Positions 57,587-64,000 of a DNA stretch of 64,000 bases are shown one piece after another. The translations under genes and the position numbers were made by a program. The first letter of the stretch is position 1. The number at the start of each line of letters is the position of its first letter. The stretch lies in assembly GCA_030447955.1 (NCBI GenBank), contig JAUJNY010000001.1, forward strand, positions 779,923 through 843,922. The letters run 5' to 3'. A model generated the notes under the pieces. That model made no database searches, had not been told where the DNA came from, and saw nothing but the letters and a program-made list of their open reading frames with translations. This DNA comes from Jiangellales bacterium. Lineage in GTDB: Bacteria; Actinomycetota; Actinomycetes; Jiangellales; Jiangellaceae.

Positions 57587-58621
57587 CTATTCGGCGCGGC
57601 CGCTGGGGGTCGGCGCCCCGTCCTCGCGCCGGTGCAGGTCTGCCAGTGCCCGCAGCCGGTCAAGGTCGACGGTGGCGGCGGGCGCGACGGCGAGCCGAGC
57701 CGGCGTGATCGCCGTCAGCGTCGACGTTCGAGTGCCGTGCTCGAGCACTGCGCGCTCACCGAGCACGGCGCCCGGCCCGACCTCCGCGATGCGCTCACCG
57801 TCGACGTCGACGCCGAGCACACCGTCGAGCAGGAGGAAGAGCTCGTCGCCGGGATCACCCTGACGGGTCACCGTGGCTCCGACGGGCACCCGCCGGATCT
57901 CCGGCGGACGACCGCCGCGCATGAGCTCGTGCGACATCTGCCGCTCGAGCTCGCTCTCCGCCGCGGTGACGAGGACGGGGGAGTCTTGCTCTCCCCAGGG
58001 CGTACGGGTGCCGAATGAGTGCGCGACCCACGTCGCCTGGTCGGTGAGCCCGCTCTTCAGCGCCAGGCGGCCATCCGGGCCGTAGACCCAGTGCCGGGGG
58101 AAGGCGCTGGCACCGGGCAGCGTGACCTCCACCTGACCGTCGGCGTGCAGGTCCAGCGCGAGGGTCGTCCACACGATTGGTGCCTGCCACCGCACGAACG
58201 GCGGGTGCGGCACGGGCCGCGGGAGCGGCACGCCGGTCCGTCCCCCCACGGTCTGGACGACGCGGACGCTCTCGGCAAGCTGCTCCGGTGGCGGTTGTCG
58301 GACGGGCAGTGAGTACCCGCGGAAGGTCGCCCCCAGCTGCGCGACCCGCACCGTGGTCGAGCCCATCACCAGCCCCGAGTCGGCGCCATGGCCTGCGGCG
58401 ACGATGCGGCCGTCGCGCACCTCGGCCCAGGCGGCGAGGACGTTGGCGAAGCGGAAGCGGTCGGCCGCGCGCAGGCTGTGGACCTCATCGACACCGGCGA
58501 GGACATCCGTCGGCGGCTGGTCGTAGTGCGCCAGCCCTACGTCGAAGCCGCGGCGCAACGAGCCTGACACCGACTCGGACGGGATCCAGGACAAGGAGAT
58601 GGCGGTGGCCTCGATGCGCAT
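57587..58621 (-). CDS. Cyclic-nucleotide-binding domain protein with long N-terminal region
   Basis: The 344-residue product has an unassigned N-terminal part of about 235 residues, starting MRIEATAISLSWIPSESVSG, with beta-rich blocks (VEVTLPGASAFPRHWVYGPD). A C-terminal CNB domain follows: GATVTRQGDPGDELFLLLDG then the phosphate-binding cassette GAVLGERAVLEHGTRTSTLT with Gly-Glu and Arg kept, so it should bind cNMP. The N-terminal part resembles proteins of unknown function that accompany CNB domains in actinobacteria. It is the first gene of a pair with the cyclase-like protein, which suggests a signalling module. Confidence 0.78.
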   Translation of the reverse strand: MRIEATAISLSWIPSESVSGSLRRGFDVGLAHYDQPPTDVLAGVDEVHSLRAADRFRFANVLAAWAEVRDGRIVAAGHGADSGLVMGSTTVRVAQLGATFRGYSLPVRQPPPEQLAESVRVVQTVGGRTGVPLPRPVPHPPFVRWQAPIVWTTLALDLHADGQVEVTLPGASAFPRHWVYGPDGRLALKSGLTDQATWVAHSFGTRTPWGEQDSPVLVTAAESELERQMSHELMRGGRPPEIRRVPVGATVTRQGDPGDELFLLLDGVLGVDVDGERIAEVGPGAVLGERAVLEHGTRTSTLTAITPARLAVAPAATVDLDRLRALADLHRREDGAPTPSGRAE

Positions 58622-58747
58622 GGGCGCCTCCCGTGGACCGGTCCCCCGTCACGGCAGTGAAGCACCGGGACGCTGACCCCGACGCTGATTTCTACCAACA
58701 CGGCAGTATCGGGGAGAACGACGGCGGTCGGAAGGGGAGACGGTCGG

Positions 58748-60226
58748 ATGGGCATGGCGACTGGACGCCGCCGGGACGCGGTGGTCGTCGGATCGGGACC
58801 CAACGGGCTCGTGGCTGCCGTGACGCTCGCACAGGCGGGCTGGCGGGTCGAGGTCCGCGAGGCCGCGCGAACACCCGGCGGGGGGGCCCGTACGGAAGAG
58901 CTGACGCTGCCCGGGTTTCGCCACGACGTCTGCTCGAGCGTCCACCCCCTCGCGCTCGCGTCGCCGGTCTTGCGCAGGCTGCTCGCGGACGTGGCCTGGT
59001 GCCAGCCGCAGGTGCAGCTCGCCCACCCCCTCGACGGTGGACGCGCGGCGTTGCTGGAGTGCTCGGAGGAGAGCACCTCCGCGGGTCTGGGAGCCGGCGG
59101 CGGATCGTGGCGCCGGCTGATGGCGCCCCTGCTGAGCGGGGCCGACGGGCTCGTCGAGGCCATCCTGTCCCCGCGGGGCCTGCCACCCGCCCAGCCGACC
59201 TCACTTGCCGCTCTCGCCGCGTTCGGCGCGCTCGGCGCGGCACCCGCGACCTCTTTGGCCCGGGCCCTGCGCGGCGAGGAGGCCAGGGCGCTGCTGGCCG
59301 GCTGCGCGGCGCACTCCGTCCGTGACCTGCACGCACCGGTCACCGGCGGCTTCGGGCTGCTGCTCGCCCTGCTGGGCCACCACGTCGGCTGGCCGGTGGC
59401 CCGCGGGGGCTCCGTAGCCATCACCGAAGCGCTGGTGCGACGCCTGCGCGAGCTGGGTGGGGAGGTGGTCTGCGAGTCGCCCGTAAGGTCGTTGACGGAC
59501 CTGCCTCCGGCCGGCGCGGTGCTGCTCGACCTCACCCCCCGGCAGGTGCTCGCGGTCGCCGGTGACAAGCTCCCGCCGGGGTACGCCCGCAAGCTGGCCG
59601 GCTACCGCTACGGCCCCGGCGTGTTCAAGCTCGACTGGGCCCTCGACGGTCCAGTCCCGTGGAAGCATCCCGGGGTCTCCCGGGCAGCCACGGTGCACGT
59701 GGGCGGCAGCATGGCGGAGGTGGCGGCGGCCGAGCGTACGGTCGCCCGTGGCCGGCACCCGGAGCGTCCGTTCGTGCTGTTCGTGCAGGCCAGCGTCGCG
59801 GATCCGACGCGGGCACCGGCCGGCCGGCACACCGGCTGGGCGTACTGCCACGTCCCCCATGGCTCGACGCTCGACATGACCGAGGCCGTCGAGAGCCAGG
59901 TGGAGCGATTCGCCCCGGGCTTTCGCGACCGCATCATGGCCCGCCACGCGATGGGGCCGGCCGCGCTCGAGGGGCACAACCCCAACAACGTCGGGGGCGA
60001 CATCGGCGGCGGTACGGCCGACGTGCGCCAGCTGCTCGCGCGACCGGTGCTCGGCCGCCAACCGTGGCGGACGCCGGTGCCCGGGCTCTACCTGTGCTCG
60101 TCCTCCACTCCACCCGGTGGGGGCGTGCACGGCATGTGCGGTTGGCACGCTGCCCGGCTGGTGCTCCGCGACGCCAAGGCTCGCGACCCGATGGCCGCCA
60201 GCGGCGTCGTACGCGACGTCGGTTGA
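58748..60226 (+). CDS. FAD-dependent phytoene-desaturase-like oxidoreductase
   Basis: The 492-residue product has the FAD-binding VVVGSGPNGLVAAVTLAQAG (about 12-31), RTPGGGARTEELTLPGFRHD (the CrtI/retinol-saturase-type GG..RT region), GGSVAITEALVRRLRELGGE, and a C-terminal GLYLCSSSTPPGGGVHGMCG, the flavin-closing block of this family. Members desaturate or isomerise carotenoid- or retinoid-like compounds; the actinobacterial branch is uncharacterised. ATG at 58748 is preferred over nearby ones by the start of the FAD strand. It leads a same-strand run with the sulfotransferase-like and aminotransferase genes. Confidence 0.88.
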   Translation: MGMATGRRRDAVVVGSGPNGLVAAVTLAQAGWRVEVREAARTPGGGARTEELTLPGFRHDVCSSVHPLALASPVLRRLLADVAWCQPQVQLAHPLDGGRAALLECSEESTSAGLGAGGGSWRRLMAPLLSGADGLVEAILSPRGLPPAQPTSLAALAAFGALGAAPATSLARALRGEEARALLAGCAAHSVRDLHAPVTGGFGLLLALLGHHVGWPVARGGSVAITEALVRRLRELGGEVVCESPVRSLTDLPPAGAVLLDLTPRQVLAVAGDKLPPGYARKLAGYRYGPGVFKLDWALDGPVPWKHPGVSRAATVHVGGSMAEVAAAERTVARGRHPERPFVLFVQASVADPTRAPAGRHTGWAYCHVPHGSTLDMTEAVESQVERFAPGFRDRIMARHAMGPAALEGHNPNNVGGDIGGGTADVRQLLARPVLGRQPWRTPVPGLYLCSSSTPPGGGVHGMCGWHAARLVLRDAKARDPMAASGVVRDVG

Positions 60227-60252
60227 GGGTGGCGGGCGGATAGCGTCTGGAC

Positions 60253-60972
60253 GTGCCCCCGGTCGTGCGCATCGCCATGTGGTCGGGGCCACGCAACATC
60301 TCCACCGCGATGATGCGCGCGTGGGAGCACCGCGCCGACTGCGCCGTGGTCGACGAGCCGTTCTATGCCTGCTACCTCAACGCCACCGGACTTGACCACC
60401 CCGGCCGGGAGGAGGTGCTGCGCAGCCAGCCCACCGACTGGCGAGTGGTCGTCGACCAGCTCACCCGGGGGCCGCTGCCCGGCGACGCGACGGTGCAGTA
60501 CCAGAAACACATGGCCCACCACCTGCCGCGCGAGCTCGACCCGGCGGACTTGGCCGGGCTGCGCCACGCGTTCCTGGTGCGTGACCCCGCGGACGTCGTG
60601 GTGTCGTACGCGAAGGTGCGCGCCGAGCCGACGCTGGAGGACCTGGGACTACCGCAGCAGGCCGAGCTGTACGCGCGCTTCGGCGGAGCGGTCGTCGACG
60701 CGCGTGATGTGCTCCAGCAGCCGGAGCCGGTGCTGCGGGCGCTGTGCGACGCGCTCGACGTGCCGTTCGACGACGCGATGCTCGGCTGGCCCGCTGGCCG
60801 GCGCGCCACCGACGGGGTCTGGGCGCCGCACTGGTACGCACGCGCGTGGGAGTCCACCGGCTTCGCCGCCTACGAGCCGCGGCGCGAGCCCATCCCCGAC
60901 CGGCTGCTCGGCCTCGTCGAGCGGTGCCGTCCCTACTACGAGGCGCTGGCGGCGCACCGGATCCAGGCCTGA
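60253..60972 (+). CDS. Sulfotransferase-like protein linked to class IV aminotransferase
   Basis: The 239-residue product starts with a degenerate PAPS loop, VRIAMWSGPRNISTAMMRAW, and has LRHAFLVRDPADVVVSYAKV as the 3'-phosphate block. Relatives are repeatedly found next to branched-chain-type aminotransferases, and some are annotated as such by neighbourhood. The reaction is unknown. GTG at 60253 follows the FAD gene by 26 bp, and 9 bp separate it from the aminotransferase, so the three are probably one transcript. Confidence 0.82.
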   Translation: MPPVVRIAMWSGPRNISTAMMRAWEHRADCAVVDEPFYACYLNATGLDHPGREEVLRSQPTDWRVVVDQLTRGPLPGDATVQYQKHMAHHLPRELDPADLAGLRHAFLVRDPADVVVSYAKVRAEPTLEDLGLPQQAELYARFGGAVVDARDVLQQPEPVLRALCDALDVPFDDAMLGWPAGRRATDGVWAPHWYARAWESTGFAAYEPRREPIPDRLLGLVERCRPYYEALAAHRIQA

Positions 60973-60981
60973 GGAGAGCCC

Positions 60982-61887
60982 GTGCTGCAGACCTTTGACG
61001 AGCGCAACCGCGACCTGATCGTCAACGTCGGTGGCCGGCTGACGCATCGCGATGAGGCGGGGGTCAGTCCGTTCGACTCGGTCGTCCAGGGCGGCGACGC
61101 GGTGTGGGAGGGGCTGCGGCTGAAGAACGGGCGCATCTTCGGCCTGGACGCGCACCTGGCCCGGCTGCGTCGCTCGGCGCAGGCGCTGGCCTTTGTCGAG
61201 GTGCCCTCGGACGACGACATCGTCGAGCAGATCCGGCGCACGCTGGAGGCCAACTCCATGACCGACGACGTGCACATCCGGCTGACGTTGACGCGTGGTG
61301 TGAAGGTGACCTCCGGCATGGACCCGCGGCTGAACCAGAGCGGCCCGACGCTCATCGTGGTCCCCGAGCACAAGTCGCCGGTCTACGACGCCGCCGGCAT
61401 CACGCTGATCACCGCGAGCGTGCGCCGCGCCCGTCCCGACTCGCTGGACCCGAAGGTCCACCACAACAACCTGCTCGTCTCGATACTCGCCAAGATTGAG
61501 GCCAACGTTGCCGGTGCCGACGACGCCCTCATGCTCGACGACCACGGGTTCGTCGCGGAGACCAACGCGACCAACGTGTTCCTTGGGTGGGACGGCGTGG
61601 TCCGCACACCGACGACCCGTGCGTGCCCCGAAGGGATCACCCGCGCGGCGGTGCTCGAGCTGTGCGCCGACGGCGACGTCCCATACGAGGTTGGCGAATT
61701 CTCCCTCGCCCAGGTCTACGCGGCCGAGGAGGTCTTCGTGACCGGGACGATGGGTGGTTTGGCGCCGGTGATCGAGGTCGACGGACGCCGCATCGGCTCG
61801 GGCAGCCCCGGTCCCGTGTTCGACCGGCTGCGTGAGGCGTACGCGACGCTGACCGCGACGAGCGGCACGCAGGTCGTCGCCTGGTAG
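60982..61887 (+). CDS. Class IV PLP aminotransferase (BCAT/DAAT-like)
   Basis: The 301-residue product has GVSPFDSVVQGGDAVWEGLR, DAHLARLRRSAQALAFVEVP, LDPKVHHNNLLVSILAKIEA with the likely PLP Lys in PKVHHNN, and DDHGFVAETNATNVFLGWDG with the family Glu and the phosphate-binding TNxTN. A second phosphate block is FVTGTMGGLAPV. Class IV enzymes include branched-chain, D-alanine and 4-amino-4-deoxychorismate types; the exact one cannot be set. Tight spacing links it to the sulfotransferase-like gene. Confidence 0.9.
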   Translation: MLQTFDERNRDLIVNVGGRLTHRDEAGVSPFDSVVQGGDAVWEGLRLKNGRIFGLDAHLARLRRSAQALAFVEVPSDDDIVEQIRRTLEANSMTDDVHIRLTLTRGVKVTSGMDPRLNQSGPTLIVVPEHKSPVYDAAGITLITASVRRARPDSLDPKVHHNNLLVSILAKIEANVAGADDALMLDDHGFVAETNATNVFLGWDGVVRTPTTRACPEGITRAAVLELCADGDVPYEVGEFSLAQVYAAEEVFVTGTMGGLAPVIEVDGRRIGSGSPGPVFDRLREAYATLTATSGTQVVAW

Positions 61888-61970
61888 CCGCGAGCGTGCG
61901 CCTCGCGACCGGGACGCGGTGAGTCGGCGGTGTCGCGTACGTTGGGTGCCCCCTGCGGAGGAGGTACACG

Positions 61971-63398
61971 GTGAGCCGAGCCGAGCTCAACACCGGGAGC
62001 CACGACCTGCCCGTCACGCCCGCGCTCGAGGCGTTCATGACCCGCGACTGGGCCACGGAGCCGGCAACGGACGCAGCGCCGCACGCCGTCGCGCCGTGGG
62101 CGGCGAAGCGCCGGTCGCGGCTGTCAGAGTGCTTCCCGGGCGAGCGGGTCGTCGTGCCGTCGGGCAGCTACGTCACCCGCAACAACGACGTGACGTTCCG
62201 CTTCCGTCCGCACTCGGACCACGTGTGGCTCACCGGGTCGCAAACCTCTGACGCGGTGCTGGTGCTCGAGCCGCACGGCACTCGCGGCCACGACGCCGTC
62301 CTCTACCTGCGCCCGCGCGCCGACCGGACCTCCAGCGACGAGTTCTGGCGCGACCGCGTCTACGGCGAGCTGTGGGCCGGGCGTCGTCCCTCGCTTGCCG
62401 AGGTGTCCGCGTCGTACGGCCTGGAGACCAGGCACATCGACGAGCTCGACGGCGCGCTGCGCGGCGACGTCCCGACGCGCGTACGACGCGGCGTCGACGC
62501 CGCCGTCGACGCGGCGGTCGCGACGACGGACGACTCCCGTGACGCCGAACTTGCGGCGACGCTGTCGGAGCTCCGGCTCGTCAAGGACGCGTGGGAGCTC
62601 GAGCAGCTCGAGGACGCGGTGGCGATCACCGAGAGAGGCTTCACCGATGTGGTCGCGGACATGCCGCGCGCCGTCGAGCTCGGTGAGCGCTGGATCGAGG
62701 GGACCTTCTGGCGCCGGGCCCGGCTCGAGGGCAACGACGTGGGCTACAGCTCCATCGTCGCGGGCGGGCCGCACGCAACCACCCTGCACTGGATCGACAA
62801 CGACGGGCCGGTGCGTCCCGGTGAGCTGCTGCTGCTCGACATGGGTGCGGAGAACCGTGAGCTCTACACCGCCGACGTGACACGCACGCTGCCGGTGACC
62901 GGACGGTTCACGCCGTTGCAACGGGACCTGTACACCCTCGTCCACCAAGCCCAGTCGGCCGGCATCGCGACGCTCCGGCCGGGCGCCCGGTTCCGCGAGT
63001 TCCACCGCGCCGGCATGAGCGTCCTGGCGCACGGGCTGGCCGACCTCGGGCTGCTCCCGTGCTCGGCGGAGGAGGCGCTCGACGAATCCTCGACCATCTA
63101 CCGCCGCTGGACGCTGTGCGGGTCGGGGCACATGCTCGGGCTCGACGTCCACGACTGCGCACGCGCGCGTGCGACGGCATACCTCGACGGCGTCCTGGAG
63201 CCCGGACATGTGCTGACCGTCGAGCCTGGTCTCTACCTGCAGGCCGACGACCTGCTGTTGCCCGAGGAGATGCGCGGGACCGGCATTCGGATCGAGGACG
63301 ACCTCGTCGTCACCGACGACGGCGCGCGGCTGCTGTCCGCGGGCCTGCCGCGCTCCGCCGAGGACGTCGAGACGTGGATGGCCTCATCCGCCGGGTGA
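61971..63398 (+). CDS. pepP: M24B aminopeptidase P family protein
   Basis: The 475-residue product has an N-terminal creatinase-like domain (FPGERVVVPSGSYVTRNNDV, VWLTGSQTSDAVLVLEPH) and the pita-bread domain with two-metal ligands: LLLLDMGAENRELYTADVTR (two Asp), LCGSGHMLGLDVHDC (His), VEPGLYLQADD (Glu) and GIRIEDDLVVTDDG (Glu). It removes an N-terminal residue before proline. The GTG start at 61971 follows a GGAGGAGG site. It lies 83 bp past the aminotransferase gene and may have its own promoter. Confidence 0.93.
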   Translation: MSRAELNTGSHDLPVTPALEAFMTRDWATEPATDAAPHAVAPWAAKRRSRLSECFPGERVVVPSGSYVTRNNDVTFRFRPHSDHVWLTGSQTSDAVLVLEPHGTRGHDAVLYLRPRADRTSSDEFWRDRVYGELWAGRRPSLAEVSASYGLETRHIDELDGALRGDVPTRVRRGVDAAVDAAVATTDDSRDAELAATLSELRLVKDAWELEQLEDAVAITERGFTDVVADMPRAVELGERWIEGTFWRRARLEGNDVGYSSIVAGGPHATTLHWIDNDGPVRPGELLLLDMGAENRELYTADVTRTLPVTGRFTPLQRDLYTLVHQAQSAGIATLRPGARFREFHRAGMSVLAHGLADLGLLPCSAEEALDESSTIYRRWTLCGSGHMLGLDVHDCARARATAYLDGVLEPGHVLTVEPGLYLQADDLLLPEEMRGTGIRIEDDLVVTDDGARLLSAGLPRSAEDVETWMASSAG

Positions 63399-63446
63399 AC
63401 TCTTGGGGCGCGCCGCCTGCAGGACGCGGCAGCAGCGCACCTTAAG

Positions 63447-63473
63447 ATGAGAGCCTTCTCATGGCGCTCTCAT
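63447..63473. terminator. Inverted repeat between pepP and the repeat-protein gene
   Basis: ATGAGAG (63447-63453) and CTCTCAT (63467-63473) form a 7-bp stem around a 13-nt loop, extended by imperfect GCC/GGC pairing inside. It follows the pepP stop by 49 bp and precedes the next start by 27 bp. It could be a terminator or an operator of the downstream gene. Confidence 0.4.
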
Positions 63474-63499
63474 GTGGGGCCTCGACAAAGATCCTGAGA

Positions 63500-64000
63500 A
63501 TGTTGAGCATGGTGCGTCGTCCGGAAGTCATGGCGCTCGCGATGGCCATAGCGGTCGGAGCTTTGACGGCGGTGATTCTCCTCATCGGCAGCGGGAACGC
63601 CGAGCCGGACGTGGGTGGGCCGATCCTGCTGAACGGGGGGCCAGCGGGACCGCCACCGCCAGGTCGCGACCAACCGCTACAGACGATCGCCCCCAACCCG
63701 GACCTCGTCCGGAGCGACGCGCGCGAGGATCGCCGCGACGCTTCCCTCTCGGGCGGGAATGGCCGGGAGTCGGCGGCAGACCCTGACGACGACGAGATCT
63801 CCCGGGACGCGACGTCGGACGGCGAGGAGGAGGACCGCGAGCGGGACGACGGGGAGCGCGACGACGGCATCCGGGACGACGGTGAGCGGGGCGACGGTGA
63901 GCGGGGCGACGGCGAGCGGGATGACGGCGAGCGCGACGACGCCGAGCAGGACGGCGGTCAGCGGGACAACGGTGAGCGGGACGACGGTGAGCGGGGCGAC
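63500..64000 (+). CDS. Membrane-anchored acidic pentapeptide-repeat protein (3' partial)
   Basis: The frame from ATG 63500 (or 63509) stays open to the right edge, 167 residues. It starts MLSMVRRPEVMALAMAIAVG and has one hydrophobic segment at about 11-30 (MALAMAIAVGALTAVILLIG), a signal anchor. A Pro/Gly linker follows (GPAGPPPPGRDQP), then acidic sequence, and from about residue 120 a low-complexity run of ERDDG/ERGDG pentapeptides, coded by degenerate 15-bp units. The pattern of alternating Arg and Asp-Asp would make a disordered, highly charged tail outside the membrane. The end of the protein is not visible. I do not recognise a family. Confidence 0.7.
   Translation, partial: MLSMVRRPEVMALAMAIAVGALTAVILLIGSGNAEPDVGGPILLNGGPAGPPPPGRDQPLQTIAPNPDLVRSDAREDRRDASLSGGNGRESAADPDDDEISRDATSDGEEEDRERDDGERDDGIRDDGERGDGERGDGERDDGERDDAEQDGGQRDNGERDDGERGD

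Noticed and set aside
63800..64000. Terminal 15-bp repeats as a minisatellite without coding role
   Set aside because: The frame from the upstream membrane anchor stays open through all units with codon-level variation typical of coding repeats.

Overview
The window is about 70 % G+C, uses GTG starts often, and its genes look like those of an Actinomycetota (actinobacterial) chromosome. Pointers are a trehalase-type GH15 enzyme, an Erm(37)-like methyltransferase, FprA, a SoxR regulator with the actinobacterial target arrangement, a mycothiol-nitroreductase-like DsbA protein, a DUF222/HNH protein, a dynamin-like GTPase pair and apparent leaderless transcripts. I cannot name the genus. Most of the window is ordinary chromosome; the accessory part is about 11.8-20.1 kb.

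Layout. 1-11.7 kb: GH15 enzyme (cut by the left edge), a frameshifted membrane protein, RNA 2'-phosphotransferase KptA, a short Erm methyltransferase, ferredoxin-NADP reductase FprA, a GNAT/Nudix pair, a small HTH regulator with a Clp N-domain protein behind a palindromic promoter, a Mug-type glycosylase, a secreted M15 peptidase, a deleted DUF664 gene, an isochorismatase-family/VOC pair and an S41 peptidase. 11.8-20.1 kb: a tRNA-Lys integration hot spot. Two decayed tyrosine-integrase tails flank a secreted beta-propeller gene. Next to them lies a 5.7 kb element bounded by identical 44-bp copies of the tRNA-Lys(CTT) 3' half. It carries small phage-type ORFs, an overlapping set (75-aa protein, serine recombinase, small PD-(D/E)XK-like protein, tyrosine integrase) and a lone 550-aa protein of lower G+C with a nuclease-like C-terminus.

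20-26.9 kb: choice-of-anchor B protein, a frameshifted Excalibur protein, tRNA-His, oligoribonuclease, tRNA-Arg, P1 peptidase, and a methylmalonate-semialdehyde dehydrogenase plus a YbaK protein that each carry a single-base frameshift. 27-35.5 kb: two GTPases, SSB, EttA, a double-hotdog thioesterase and a GH13 glucosidase. 35.5-48.8 kb: a SigE-family sigma factor with a probable anti-sigma partner, truncated haemoglobin, OsmC protein, SDR/DUF2867 protein, MscS channel, prolyl oligopeptidase, SoxR facing an SDR/QueA-like operon, YjbR, AlkZ-like and HNH proteins. 48.8-64 kb: aminopeptidase N, DsbA-like protein, ribose-5-phosphate isomerase B, App1-like phosphatase, two sulfotransferases, a cyclase-ATPase-TPR protein beside a cyclic-nucleotide-binding protein, an FAD oxidoreductase/sulfotransferase/class IV aminotransferase/M24 peptidase run, and a membrane-anchored acidic pentapeptide-repeat protein cut by the right edge.

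The best candidates for something undescribed are the tRNA-Lys element with its orphan 550-aa nuclease-like gene and dual recombinases, the self-controlling HTH/Clp-N promoter, and the cyclase/CNB pair. Several frameshifts sit in short G or C runs of otherwise intact genes and may be base-calling errors.
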